From the NCBI RefSeq assembly GCF_015668195.1, contig NZ_JADPFC010000001.1, forward strand, positions 992,001 to 1,056,000: a stretch of 64,000 nucleotides of DNA, read 5' to 3'. The notes beneath the pieces were generated by a model. That model was not told the DNA's origin. It did not search any database and was given only the letters and a program-made list of their open reading frames with translations. The first letter of the stretch is position 1, and the number at the start of each line of letters is the position of its first letter. The stretch comes from Romboutsia_C sp015668195. GTDB lineage: Bacteria; Bacillota; Clostridia; Peptostreptococcales; Peptostreptococcaceae. The position numbers and the translations under genes are program-made. Shown piece by piece: positions 16,574 to 26,057 of the stretch.

Positions 16574-17917
16574 ATGACTAAAGATATGACTACTGGTAAT
16601 CCAGTAAAATTAATTTTATATTTTTCTATACCACTTCTTATAGGAAATATTTTTCAACAATTTTACAATATGGTAGATACAATAATAGTTGGTAGGTTTT
16701 TAGGGGTTAATGCTCTTGCAGCCGTTGGATCAACAGGTTCTATGATATTTTTGATACTAGGTTTTGTTTTAGGTCTTGCATCAGGTTTTTCTGTTTTGGT
16801 TTCACAAAGATTTGGTGCTAATGATGAAGAAGGTGTTAAAAAAGCTGTAGGTAATGCTATTATATTATCAATAATTATGACTATTATAATTACTATCATA
16901 AGCGTATTTTTTGCTAAACCACTTTTAAATCTAATAAAAACTCCACATGACATAATAGATGAAGCGTATTCTTATATAGTAGTTATATACGGAGGTATAT
17001 TTGTTACATTTTTCTATAATATAATTGCAAGTATACTTCGTGCACTTGGAGATAGTAAAACACCTCTATACTTTTTAATTGTTGCATCTATTTTAAACAT
17101 AATACTGGATTTAGTATTTATAGTTAAATTTTCTATGGGAGTAGAAGGTGCTGCTTATGCTACTGTTATTTCACAAGGTTTTTCAGGTATTTTATGTTTG
17201 ATTTATACTTCTAAGAAATTTCCTATATTAAAACTAGAAAAAAAACACTTTATTTTGGATAAAGAATTTTATAAAAAGCATCTAAGCATAGGAATCCCAA
17301 TGGCTCTTCAATTTTCAATAACTGCTATTGGTGGTGTTATACTTCAAAGTGCTGTTAACTCCTTTGGATCTACTGTTGTTGCTGCACACACTGCCGCTTC
17401 TAAGGTAGAACAACTTGTTATGCAACCAAGCGTAACATTTGGTGTTACTATGGCGACTTATTGTGCTCAAAATCTTGGTGCTAATAATATTGAAAGAATC
17501 AAAGAAGGGGTTAAAAAGTGTACATTGATAAATATAGCTATTGGTACTATTGGTGGGATTATGCTTATAGTACTTGGTGAAAATTTTGTTAAGCTATTTG
17601 TGTCAAATTCAGACCCGAATATAATATCATATGCTACTAAATATTTAACTACAGTTTCTTTCTTCTTTATCCCTCTTAGCTTAATATTTATATACAGAAA
17701 TGCACTTCAGGGGATGGGATATACTTTCGTGCCTATGATGGCTGGTGTTTATGAATTAGTTGCTAGAACTATAGTTGCATTTACTCTGCCTTTAATTATT
17801 GGATATACGGGTATTTGTCTAGCAGGTCCAATGGCTTGGATTGCTGCATCTGTACCTTTAATTATTGATTACCATAAAAAAATTAATAGTATGAATATAT
17901 CAGAGTGTTATTCATAA
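16574..17917 (+). CDS. MATE family efflux transporter
   Basis: 447 residues with about 12 membrane segments in two homologous halves. The N-terminal signature SIPLLIGNIFQQFYNMVDTI plus VGRFLGVNALAAVGSTG is characteristic of Na+/H+-coupled MATE exporters. The ATG at 16574 is chosen because the G-run ribosome site (16562-16566) is too close to the in-frame ATG at 16568. Likely substrates are cationic drugs or metabolites. It is a single gene ending at a strong terminator. Confidence 0.92.
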   Translation: MTKDMTTGNPVKLILYFSIPLLIGNIFQQFYNMVDTIIVGRFLGVNALAAVGSTGSMIFLILGFVLGLASGFSVLVSQRFGANDEEGVKKAVGNAIILSIIMTIIITIISVFFAKPLLNLIKTPHDIIDEAYSYIVVIYGGIFVTFFYNIIASILRALGDSKTPLYFLIVASILNIILDLVFIVKFSMGVEGAAYATVISQGFSGILCLIYTSKKFPILKLEKKHFILDKEFYKKHLSIGIPMALQFSITAIGGVILQSAVNSFGSTVVAAHTAASKVEQLVMQPSVTFGVTMATYCAQNLGANNIERIKEGVKKCTLINIAIGTIGGIMLIVLGENFVKLFVSNSDPNIISYATKYLTTVSFFFIPLSLIFIYRNALQGMGYTFVPMMAGVYELVARTIVAFTLPLIIGYTGICLAGPMAWIAASVPLIIDYHKKINSMNISECYS

Positions 17918-17939
17918 TAAAATAAAAACAAATCTATAT

Positions 17940-17975
17940 TTAAAAGCTAGCTTAAAAAATTTAAGCTAGCTTTTT
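17940..17975. terminator. Bidirectional terminator
   Basis: AAAAGCTAGCTTAAA and TTTAAGCTAGCTTTT form a perfect stem between the MATE gene and the convergent queL. Confidence 0.9.
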
Positions 17976-18666
17976 ATTCACCTACACCAAAATCAGTATT
18001 ATTATATAATACTTCTATATTAGGATTTTTATCTAATAACTCTTTATATTTATTAACAAACCAATTAACTATTTCATCATCTCTTTTAACATCTGATGTA
18101 TTATTTACAAATACATTTATAGTAGCATGATCGAAATTATTTAAAACTATATCCATATCTTTATCTATCATATCTTTGCTTTGACCTTTTATACCTACCA
18201 TCATACATGGAGAATCAAAATAGGTTTTAAGTTCTTCTACACTTTTAAATTTAGCATTTTTATTTAAAAAATTATTTCTAAAATCATAATCAAAACTTTC
18301 TACACCTATTTTAAAAGTTATAGGTACTTCAAAATATTCTCTCATCTCTTGTATTCTATTTTTGTATGACCAATGACTTTCTAAAAATAATCTTTCAATA
18401 TTTTTTTCTTTTATTATATCTTTTATTTTAGCAAGTGTAGCTTTTGGAAGTTCAAAACAACTTCCTGAGTTTATAACTTCTAAAACTTTATATTTTCCTG
18501 TTATATTTTCAAGTACTTCAAAGTTTAATTTATTTATTTCCTCTTCTGAATCTGAGTTATCTAATATATAATCACAAAAACTACATTTTCCCCATATACA
18601 AGGAAAACTTTTAAGTAATACTATTTCTCTTTGTTTTTTATTAGTTATTTCACTATATCTGTCCAT
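17974..18666 (-). CDS. queL: QueL-like radical SAM queuine lyase
   Basis: 230 residues with a cysteine triad CIWGKCSFC (CX4CX2C) near residue 23, suited to a radical-SAM 4Fe-4S cluster. The core continues with a Gly-rich strand (VINSGSCFELP) and a TFKIGVESFD motif. It is the third gene after a preQ1 riboswitch, an inosine-uridine-type hydrolase and an ECF transporter S component. That is the gene order reported for the C. difficile queuine-salvage set, in which QueL releases queuine from the queuosine base. The assignment rests mainly on this context. Confidence 0.8.
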   Translation of the reverse strand: MDRYSEITNKKQREIVLLKSFPCIWGKCSFCDYILDNSDSEEEINKLNFEVLENITGKYKVLEVINSGSCFELPKATLAKIKDIIKEKNIERLFLESHWSYKNRIQEMREYFEVPITFKIGVESFDYDFRNNFLNKNAKFKSVEELKTYFDSPCMMVGIKGQSKDMIDKDMDIVLNNFDHATINVFVNNTSDVKRDDEIVNWFVNKYKELLDKNPNIEVLYNNTDFGVGE

Positions 18667-18683
18667 TTTTTCTCCTTTATAAT

Positions 18684-18718
18684 AAATTAGGTATCATACA
18701 TAGTATAATACCTAATTT
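18684..18718. other. Stem-loop between queT and queL
   Basis: AAATTAGGTAT (18684-18694) and ATACCTAATTT (18708-18718) form a perfect 11-bp hairpin. It lies in the queT-queL gap, just upstream of the queL ribosome site, without a T tract. It may tune queL expression or protect the mRNA end. Confidence 0.5.
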
Positions 18719-18773
18719 TATATATTATAATCTATGTTTAATTTAAGTTTTTAAAAATTAGTTATTATGAATT

Positions 18774-19337
18774 TTATCTATTTAATAATATCTGTGATTT
18801 TACATTTCTAGGAAGTGCATTTACACAAAGACCTACTACTAGTACTGCTACAAATTTATCAGTATAATCTGTAAATATTTGTGTTATAAACACACTTAAT
18901 ACATTTGGAACTCCGATTACACTTAGTATTTGAACTATATACGATGAACCTGATGATGTTATACCTCCAAATAAAAATGCACTTATCATTGCACTTATTA
19001 TTGATGTTGGTAATGTAAATATAAATACTCCAAGAGGAGTTTTTATACCTTTTAAGAATCCTTTATTATACATTAAACCAGCTAAGTACCCTGTGCTTAT
19101 TTGAACAGGAGCAAAGTATATTGAATATATATCAAAAGTCATTCCGCTTACTAAGCTTCCACATAAACCTGTTATTACTGCATATTTAGGTCCAAGTAAA
19201 CATGCTATAAATATTGTTCCTATAGAGTCCATATATATAGGAAGTCTTAAAGAATAAGCTATAAATGCTCCTACTACATTTAAAGCTATCCCAAAGCTTA
19301 TTAAAGTTAAGTTTCTAACGTTTAATTTCTTTTCCAT
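18774..19337 (-). CDS. queT: QueT-like ECF transporter S component
   Basis: 187 residues, about six membrane segments, with the S-component features LISFGIALNVVGAFIAY and LGPKYAVITGLCGSLVSG. S components bind the substrate and share an energising EcfAAT module encoded elsewhere. Placed between queK and queL behind a preQ1 riboswitch, it most likely imports queuosine, queuine or a precursor. AGGGGTG precedes the ATG, one base after the queK stop. Confidence 0.82.
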   Translation of the reverse strand: MEKKLNVRNLTLISFGIALNVVGAFIAYSLRLPIYMDSIGTIFIACLLGPKYAVITGLCGSLVSGMTFDIYSIYFAPVQISTGYLAGLMYNKGFLKGIKTPLGVFIFTLPTSIISAMISAFLFGGITSSGSSYIVQILSVIGVPNVLSVFITQIFTDYTDKFVAVLVVGLCVNALPRNVKSQILLNR

Positions 19338-19338
19338 A

Positions 19339-20304
19339 TTATATCACCCCTTTTACAGAGTCTATAATATTACTTTTGTCTTTAAATATCCTTTTTAGAA
19401 ACATCTTCATAAAAGCTTTTTCATCTACTTCTGTAAGTATATGTGCATTATTCTTCTCTTTATAAAAATCATATGCATCTACTATAGTTTGACCTATAGC
19501 TTTTCCTTCCTCTACTACTTCAACATAAGAATCAAATCCGCTACATAGATTTTTATCTATAAAATATGCAACTGCTAATGGATCATTTATTACACAACCT
19601 ATTATGCCTTCTTGATTCCAATGAAAATCTATATAAAATCTAGTTATTTCTGTTATATATTTAGATATATCTTTATCTAATTTATTCATAAATTCAATAA
19701 TATTTGGTGTTAACACTATTTTTCTAGTTACATCAAGTCCTATCATATGAATTTTTTTAGGTAAGTTTTTATAAACATATTCAGCAGCATGTGGATCTAC
19801 CCAGTAATTAAATTCGGCTACTGGTGAACAGTTTCCATGACTTTTGTAAGTCCCGCCCATAGAAACAAACTCATCTAGATTATTAAAGGCTTTCTTATCT
19901 TTAATTAATGCTTTAGCTATATTGGTAAGCGGACCTAATGCTATAATAGATACATCTTTATTTTTATTTAAAGTATCTACTATAAAGTCTACTCCATCAT
20001 ATAAAATTTCAGCATCAACATCTTCATAAAAATTTTCTCCTATACCATCTTCTCCGTGAGTATCTTGTGCTGTTATAAGTTCTCTTTTTAAAGGTAGTTC
20101 TTCTCCTATATATACAGGTATATCTAGCGAAGAACACATTTGAAGTGCTTTTAGAGCATTTTTGGCTCCTAAGTTTGCAGGTACATTTCCACTACATACG
20201 GTAAGCCCTAATACTTCTAGTTCTGGTGAATTTAATGCTAGAAGTATTGCTAAAGAATCATCAATTCCTGGATCACAATCAATTATTACTTTTCTTTTTT
20301 TCAT
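19339..20304 (-). CDS. queK: QueK-like nucleoside hydrolase (queuosine hydrolase)
   Basis: 321 residues of the inosine-uridine nucleoside hydrolase family: the Ca2+-binding DCDPGIDDSLAILLA motif at the N-terminus, GPLTNIAKAL, SMGGTYKSHGNCSPVAEFN and DPHAAEYV. In C. difficile the homologue next to queT and queL cleaves queuosine to its base. The start is the ATG at 20304 behind GGAGGAGA; the longer frame from 20325 includes the ribosome site itself. A preQ1 riboswitch lies about 100 bases upstream. Confidence 0.85.
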   Translation of the reverse strand: MKKRKVIIDCDPGIDDSLAILLALNSPELEVLGLTVCSGNVPANLGAKNALKALQMCSSLDIPVYIGEELPLKRELITAQDTHGEDGIGENFYEDVDAEILYDGVDFIVDTLNKNKDVSIIALGPLTNIAKALIKDKKAFNNLDEFVSMGGTYKSHGNCSPVAEFNYWVDPHAAEYVYKNLPKKIHMIGLDVTRKIVLTPNIIEFMNKLDKDISKYITEITRFYIDFHWNQEGIIGCVINDPLAVAYFIDKNLCSGFDSYVEVVEEGKAIGQTIVDAYDFYKEKNNAHILTEVDEKAFMKMFLKRIFKDKSNIIDSVKGVI

Positions 20305-20360
20305 TTTAATCTCCTCCATAAACATTTAATGGAGAACTATACGCTTTTATTTTGTGCATT

Positions 20361-20385
20361 AAAAAAGCGTATCTAGGATACGTCT
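20361..20385 (-). terminator. Expression-platform terminator of the preQ1 riboswitch
   Basis: On the minus strand CGTATC, loop CTA, GATACG is followed by CTTTTTT. It lies between the aptamer and queK, so it is the likely transcription-attenuation hairpin. A competing pairing of ACGCTTTT (20341-20348) with AAAAGCGT (20363-20370) is visible. Confidence 0.7.
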
Positions 20386-20406
20386 ATATACTGCCACTAT
20401 ATAAAT

Positions 20407-20443
20407 CCCTAGTTTTTTATACTTGGAGTTCTCGAACAAGTCC
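20407..20443 (-). ncRNA. preQ1-I riboswitch aptamer
   Basis: The minus strand reads ACTTG, TTCGAGAACTC, CAAGT, then ATAAAAAACTAGG. This is the small H-type pseudoknot of the preQ1-I class: a short stem with a C-rich loop and an A-rich tail that ends in CUA. It is followed by a terminator and the queK-queT-queL operon, whose products concern the same pathway. No other element is visible between 20445 and nhaA. Confidence 0.75.
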
Positions 20444-20699
20444 CAGATAACATTAAATTATCTAGTATTTTCAATTATTTTTACGGTTTATTATAGTTTT
20501 TGTCTAGTTTTTGTCTAGTTTTTTGACTTATAAACAACTAGCTAACAAATCTAATTTTACAATAAACAGTTGTGTAATTCAATAAAAATAAAATTTTATT
20601 TTTTATAATTTAGGTTTATATTATTCATGATAATATTGATAACCTAATAATATTATAGACTCATATTTAAGTGTTATTATTCATAGATTTATTATATGC

Positions 20700-21932
20700 T
20701 TGTTTAAAAATTTAAAGTTAGTTGGTGATATATTGAGATTATTAAGAACCTATAAAAAGCCATTAAAATTAGAAATACTAACAAGTTTACTTTTAATATT
20801 ATCCACTGTGTGTGCTCTTTTTATGTACAATACTCCTTTAAGAAGTATTTATGAATTTATATTTAAAGACGTTTATATAATAAATGATTTTTCATTTCAT
20901 ATGTTTGTAAATGATTTTTTAATGGCTATTTTTTTTCTAGTATCCGGTCTTGAAATAAAACACGAAATACTTTATGGAAATTTATCTTCTTTTAAAAAAG
21001 CATCTTTTCCAGTTATAGCCTCTATTGGTGGTGTTCTTGTTCCCGCAGCTATATTTATATATTTAAATAAAAATACTGCTTTTTTAAATGGCTTTTGTAT
21101 ACCTATATCTACGGATATAGCTTTTGCAGTAGGAATATTTTTACTTTTTTCTAAAAAACTTAATCCATCACTTAAAGTATTTTTACTTTCCTTAGCTGTT
21201 GTAGATGATTTGATTTCGATAATAGCTATAGGTGTAGTTTACTCATTAGATATAAATTTAATCTATTTATCTATAGCACTTTCAATTGTGCTTTTACTAA
21301 TTATAGCAAATAAAGTATTTAATATTTACAGCATATATTATTACCTTATATCTGGTTTATTTTTGTGGTATTTCATTTATTTAAGTGGAGTTCACTGTAC
21401 AATAAGTGGGATATTATTAGCTCTTACAATTCCTTCACGTAATAATAATGGATATAATACCTTAGAAAGACTTCAGAGGATTTTAGTTCCTTTTAATAGT
21501 TTATGTATAATACCACTTTTTGCATTTGCTAATACAGGTATTTCTCTTACTTCTAGTATAGGTTCTTCTGATACAAATTCTTTAGTCTATGGTATAGTTT
21601 TAGGGCTTTGTTTAGGAAAACCTTTAGGAATAATGCTTTTTAGTTTTATTGGTTGTACTTTTAGAATTGCTGAAAAGCCCTCTGGTATAAGTTGGTTAGC
21701 TGTATTTTTAGTATCATTAATTGCAGGTGTTGGTTTTACAATGTCTATCTTTGTATCTGAAGTCGCATTTATAAATAATATAGCTTTAATTGATATTTCA
21801 AAAAGAGCTATATTGATATCTTCTTGTATATCCATATTATCTAGTATAGTTGTAATAAGTTTTTTTGATGTTAGAGTTAAACTTATGCTTAAGAACAAAA
21901 ATTCTTTAGTAAATAAATATTACATATCATAA
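20700..21932 (+). CDS. nhaA: NhaA family Na+/H+ antiporter
   Basis: About 410 residues and 11-12 membrane segments. Family hallmarks are IFFLVSGLEIKHEIL, ISTDIAFAVGIFLLF and LKVFLLSLAVVDDLISI, which contains the two adjacent Asp residues that bind Na+/H+. It expels sodium in exchange for protons. The start is uncertain: the longest frame begins at a TTG (20700) with no clear ribosome site, and a TTG at 20733 preceded by GGTGAT is an alternative. Ends at a strong terminator. Confidence 0.88.
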   Translation: MFKNLKLVGDILRLLRTYKKPLKLEILTSLLLILSTVCALFMYNTPLRSIYEFIFKDVYIINDFSFHMFVNDFLMAIFFLVSGLEIKHEILYGNLSSFKKASFPVIASIGGVLVPAAIFIYLNKNTAFLNGFCIPISTDIAFAVGIFLLFSKKLNPSLKVFLLSLAVVDDLISIIAIGVVYSLDINLIYLSIALSIVLLLIIANKVFNIYSIYYYLISGLFLWYFIYLSGVHCTISGILLALTIPSRNNNGYNTLERLQRILVPFNSLCIIPLFAFANTGISLTSSIGSSDTNSLVYGIVLGLCLGKPLGIMLFSFIGCTFRIAEKPSGISWLAVFLVSLIAGVGFTMSIFVSEVAFINNIALIDISKRAILISSCISILSSIVVISFFDVRVKLMLKNKNSLVNKYYIS

Positions 21933-21974
21933 TAAAAGGTGTTATCTCTATTATTTGCTGAGATAACACCTTTT
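21933..21974. terminator. Bidirectional terminator
   Basis: AAAAGGTGTTATCTC and GAGATAACACCTTTT with an 11-base loop, between nhaA and the convergent HAD gene. Confidence 0.9.
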
Positions 21975-21976
21975 AT

Positions 21977-22774
21977 TTACAATTTAGCCTTTTCATTAAC
22001 TAAAATTACTTCTTTTATAGCCTCAATCACTCCATTATCATCATTAGATTTAGCTATAAATCTTGCCTTAGACTTTACTTTATCTTTAGCATTCTCCATT
22101 GCAAAACTATAATATGCAGACGCCATCATTTCTAAATCATTCATATTATCACCAAATACCATAGTCTCATCATATTTTATATTAAATTTATTTTGAATTA
22201 TTTCTATTCCATTTTTCTTATCCCCAGTATATCTACATATATCAATAGAAAATCTCCCAGATATAGTTACCATGAACTCATTGTTTAAAATTTTAAGTTT
22301 CTTCCAATTTTTATTAATAGCACTTGGTCTTCCAAAAACTGTAACCTTTATAATATTGTCTTTTATTTTCATAATATCCTTAGTATATTTTATATTAAGT
22401 CCCCATAGAATCCCTATGAACTTAGCAACTTTACTCTCACTATATATAATATCTTTTCCACAATAAAGTGTATTGTGCTTAAAAAATTTTCTTACAACTA
22501 TTGCTATCTTTTTTAACTTATCTTTTTGTATATAGTTCTCAAAAATAACTTTACCTTTATATTCTATATAATTTCCATTGTTTGCTGCAAATACAATATC
22601 TTCATCTATATCTTTAAATACTTTCTTTAAAGAAAATATATCTCTTCCACTTATTGCTGTAAATATTATATTATCTTCTTTTAATTGTTTTAATATCGTA
22701 TAAAATTCTTTGTTTATCTTTTTCTTTGAATTCAATAAGGTTCCATCCATATCAGATGCAATTAATTTTATCAT
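21977..22774 (-). CDS. HAD superfamily (Cof-type) phosphatase
   Basis: 265 residues with the HAD motifs DMDGTLLNSKK (nucleophile Asp), TAISGRD (motif II), the conserved Lys region near ICRYTGDKKNGIEII, and GDNMNDLEMM (motif IV). The large C2-type cap between motifs II and III places it in the Cof/YkrA group, which dephosphorylates sugar phosphates or cofactors such as FMN precursors. Substrate cannot be read from sequence. TAGGAGGTA precedes the ATG. Monocistronic. Confidence 0.88.
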   Translation of the reverse strand: MIKLIASDMDGTLLNSKKKINKEFYTILKQLKEDNIIFTAISGRDIFSLKKVFKDIDEDIVFAANNGNYIEYKGKVIFENYIQKDKLKKIAIVVRKFFKHNTLYCGKDIIYSESKVAKFIGILWGLNIKYTKDIMKIKDNIIKVTVFGRPSAINKNWKKLKILNNEFMVTISGRFSIDICRYTGDKKNGIEIIQNKFNIKYDETMVFGDNMNDLEMMASAYYSFAMENAKDKVKSKARFIAKSNDDNGVIEAIKEVILVNEKAKL

Positions 22775-22995
22775 CTGTACCTCCTAAAATTTCTAATCCT
22801 TATAATTTAATATAAAATATATTTATGTATAAATCATATACCCTTATTAACTTTCTTTAAACTAAAAATACTCCCTAGTAAACATACTAGAAAGTATTAT
22901 AATATATATCTTTTTTAACTTTTTTAAAAATTTATCTAATAATAACTTATAAAAATACTTAATGTCTATTATTCTTCATTTTTTTTGAAAAATAT

Positions 22996-23682
22996 CTACT
23001 TATAAAATGAAAGCTTATTATTTTTTGAGATCTTTGTCAATTTTAATACGAAGTATCCAATAAATAATATACTATATATACTTAATTTTAATATATCAAC
23101 TTTATCATCATTTAAAATTGAAAGTACTATATGTACATAAACTAATATATAAAATGGATAAGCCAATCTTTGTAACTTTTTCCACTCTATATACTTCATT
23201 TTAGCTCTTACTTTTTTAAGAGATGTTATAAACAATGGAATCATTATTATAAATGCTATTAAACCAAAAATTAAATATATAATATAAAGTTTAGTTATGG
23301 GCTTATAATTAAGTAATTTTACTATAAAACGTACTAAATACATTATACAATGAGGAAATATTAGTATAGATCCTAAAATAGCAGCCTCTGCTCTTATTCC
23401 TAACAATTTTTTCGTTATTTTCCATCTTGGATTAAGTGCTCCTGCAAACATTACTAGTACAAAAAATGCTATTGAAAAATTTCCTTTCATAGATGCTTTT
23501 TCAAATTCGCCTATAAATCCTTGTAATTTCATATCTGATGTTAACCTAAATATTTCATAAATTACTGTTGATGTTGCTACTATCGAAGCTATTAAATAAA
23601 ATAACCTTGAATGTTTTCTTATGCTAGATGTAAAAATTAGAGCTAAAGCCACTATAAAAATTAATGAATAAACTAATCGCAT
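22996..23682 (-). CDS. Ferric-reductase-like transmembrane protein, Fur-box gene
   Basis: 228 residues, about seven membrane segments, with FPHCIMYLVRFIVKLLN and IEWKKLQRLAYPFYILVYVHIVL. The spaced His residues are those expected to bind haem in the ferric-reductase-like (YedZ/MsrQ-type) domain. There is no flavin-binding domain, so it needs a partner. The ATG at 23682 follows AAGGAGA; the longer frame from 23700 is not used. A near-perfect Fur box sits 26 bases upstream, linking the gene to iron limitation. Confidence 0.75.
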   Translation of the reverse strand: MRLVYSLIFIVALALIFTSSIRKHSRLFYLIASIVATSTVIYEIFRLTSDMKLQGFIGEFEKASMKGNFSIAFFVLVMFAGALNPRWKITKKLLGIRAEAAILGSILIFPHCIMYLVRFIVKLLNYKPITKLYIIYLIFGLIAFIIMIPLFITSLKKVRAKMKYIEWKKLQRLAYPFYILVYVHIVLSILNDDKVDILKLSIYSILFIGYFVLKLTKISKNNKLSFYK

Positions 23683-23707
23683 ATTAATTCTCCTTTTCAA
23701 TTTATAT

Positions 23708-23722
23708 TGATAATCATTATTA
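23708..23722. promoter_or_regulatory. Fur box
   Basis: TGATAATCATTATTA matches the 7-1-7 Fur consensus TGATAATnATTATCA with one mismatch. It lies just upstream of the ferric-reductase-like gene. The rest of the gap to 24029 is AT-rich with nothing else I can call. Confidence 0.75.
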
Positions 23723-24029
23723 TATTTTACTGTTAATACCTTGTCAATAGTTTTAATTAGAATTCTTATAAAATATCATATGGAAAAATTTACTAAATAA
23801 CAAATTGTAATATTTCTTTAAATTTTTAGATTTTTGAATTTAATTTATATAGTTTTAATTTTATTCATATAAATTTTCTAAATGTATATACTCTACTATA
23901 GATATCTTTTCCTAATCCCAACCTTACTTATGATAAAAATATTGCATAACATATTTATAAATTATACGAATTATAAAAAATTAATATTAAAATGAGTCAT
24001 TAATGTATGGCTCAAAAGGGGGAATATTT

Positions 24030-25952
24030 ATGGATAATCAAAACAATTTTAAGCCATTTATTCCTGCTAATAAAATAGTTCCTGAGTTTACCGTTACATC
24101 AATAGTTCTTGGGTGCTTATTAGCTGTAATATTTGGTGCTGCAAATGCTTATCTAGGTCTTAGAGTTGGTATGACAGTTAGTGCATCAATTCCTGCTGCT
24201 GTTATATCAATGGGTGTTTTAAGAGTTATATTAAGAAGAGATTCTATACTAGAAAATAATATAGTACAAACAATAGGTTCAGCTGGAGAATCTTTAGCTG
24301 CTGGTGCTATATTTACATTACCTGCTATGTTTATATGGATGAAAGATTGGGGACTTGGAAGTCCAAGCCTAATTAAAATTGCTATTATAGCTTTATGTGG
24401 TGGTGTACTTGGAGTATTATTTATGATACCTCTAAGAAAAGCGCTTATTGTAAAAGAACATGGTGTATTACCTTATCCAGAAGGTACCGCTTGTGCAGAA
24501 GTTTTACTTGCTGGTGAGGAAGGTGGATCTAAAGCATCTATAGTATTTGCTGGTCTTGGTATAGCTGGTTTATACAAATTTATAGGTGATGGTCTAAAAC
24601 TATTTCCAACAGAAATTGAATGGGAAATACCTGGATATCACAATGGAGCCTTTGGTATAGATGTATTACCTGCATTACTTGGAGTTGGTTATATATGTGG
24701 ATTCAAAATATCTGGATATATGTTTGCTGGGGCTATAGTTGGTTGGATAGCATTAATTCCATTAATATCACTATTTGGTGCCAATATGACACTTTATCCT
24801 GCCACAGTTCCTATAACTGAACTAGGATTTTGGGATATATGGGATAATTACATAAGATATATTGGTGCTGGAGCTGTTGCTTGTGGAGGTATTATTAGTT
24901 TAATAAAATCACTGCCTCTTATAATAGACACATTTAGAAAAGCTATGAAAGATTATTCTAATTTAGATAAATCTGAAAGTTCACTTAGAACTGATCAAGA
25001 TATGTCTATGAAGATAGTTTTATTTGGCTCTTTATTAGTAGTTATAGCCATATGGTTAGTTCCTTCTATTCCAGTTAATCTTGTTGGAGCACTTTTAGTT
25101 GCTGTATTTGGTTTCTTCTTTGCAACAGTGTCTTCAAGACTTGTTGGTATAGTCGGAAGTAGTAATAACCCAGTTTCTGGTATGGCTATTGCTACACTTT
25201 TAATAAGTACTATGGTGCTTAAATCAACAGGACTTGTTGGTCAAGATGGTATGATGGGTGCAATAGCTATAGGTTCTGTAATATGTATTATAGCTGCAAT
25301 TGCTGGAGATGCTTCTCAAGACTTAAAAACAGGTTATATTGTTGGTGCAACTCCTAAGAAGCAACAATATGGAGAGCTTATAGGTGTATTAATTTCTGCT
25401 ATAACTATAGGTGCAGTTCTATACTTATTAAATGCTGCTTGGGGATTTGGTTCAAAAGAAATACCAGCACCACAAGCTACTCTTATGAAATTAGTTGTTG
25501 AAGGTGTTATGGAAGGAAATCTTCCTTGGACTTTAATATTTGCTGGTGCAGGAATAGCTTTTGCTGTTGAAATAATAGGAATACCTGTACTACCATTTGC
25601 AGTTGGGCTATATCTTCCAATACATTTAAGTGCTGGAGTAATGGTTGGTGGTATTATTAGATTATTCTTTGAAAAGAGAAAGAAAGTATCTGAAGATGAT
25701 AGAAAAGAACAAATTGATAGAGGTATATTATATACTTCAGGGCTTATAGCTGGTGAAGGATTAGTTGGAGTGTTACTTGCTATATTTGCAATAATAAATG
25801 TTGGAGAATCAAGTCTTGCTGATACTATAAACCTTTCTTCTTCTGTTAATTTAGGTCAAATAGGTTCTATTATAGCATTTATAATACTAATACTTACATT
25901 ATTTAAGTTTACTATCTCCTATAAAGATAAAAACAGCAGTAAAACATCGTAG
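24030..25952 (+). CDS. OPT family oligopeptide/metal-chelate transporter
   Basis: 640 residues and about 15 membrane segments. Family signatures include AANAYLGLRVGMTVSASIPA near the N-terminus, LPYPEGTACAEVLLAGEEGG, SRLVGIVGSSNNPVSGMAIA and GDASQDLKTGYIVGATPKKQ. OPT proteins import peptides or metal-chelator complexes with protons. The start at 24030 is set by AGGGGGAA; the frame opens earlier at 24003. Two small genes follow, one PqqD-like, which may process or sense the imported compound. The exact substrate is unknown. Confidence 0.92.
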   Translation: MDNQNNFKPFIPANKIVPEFTVTSIVLGCLLAVIFGAANAYLGLRVGMTVSASIPAAVISMGVLRVILRRDSILENNIVQTIGSAGESLAAGAIFTLPAMFIWMKDWGLGSPSLIKIAIIALCGGVLGVLFMIPLRKALIVKEHGVLPYPEGTACAEVLLAGEEGGSKASIVFAGLGIAGLYKFIGDGLKLFPTEIEWEIPGYHNGAFGIDVLPALLGVGYICGFKISGYMFAGAIVGWIALIPLISLFGANMTLYPATVPITELGFWDIWDNYIRYIGAGAVACGGIISLIKSLPLIIDTFRKAMKDYSNLDKSESSLRTDQDMSMKIVLFGSLLVVIAIWLVPSIPVNLVGALLVAVFGFFFATVSSRLVGIVGSSNNPVSGMAIATLLISTMVLKSTGLVGQDGMMGAIAIGSVICIIAAIAGDASQDLKTGYIVGATPKKQQYGELIGVLISAITIGAVLYLLNAAWGFGSKEIPAPQATLMKLVVEGVMEGNLPWTLIFAGAGIAFAVEIIGIPVLPFAVGLYLPIHLSAGVMVGGIIRLFFEKRKKVSEDDRKEQIDRGILYTSGLIAGEGLVGVLLAIFAIINVGESSLADTINLSSSVNLGQIGSIIAFIILILTLFKFTISYKDKNSSKTS

Positions 25953-25979
25953 AATATAAAAAATATATAAGCATATACT

Positions 25980-26005
25980 TAAGTAGGAGAAATTTTCTCC
26001 TACTT
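25980..26005 (+). terminator. Hairpin after the OPT gene
   Basis: AAGTAGGAGAAA and TTTCTCCTACTT form a near-perfect palindrome with a short T-rich tail, 28 bases after the OPT stop and before the PqqD-like gene. It may be a partial terminator. Confidence 0.65.
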
Positions 26006-26057
26006 ATTTCTTTAATTAAAGAAAAGTTGTTTATTTTAAATTTGTAGGAGTGGTATT

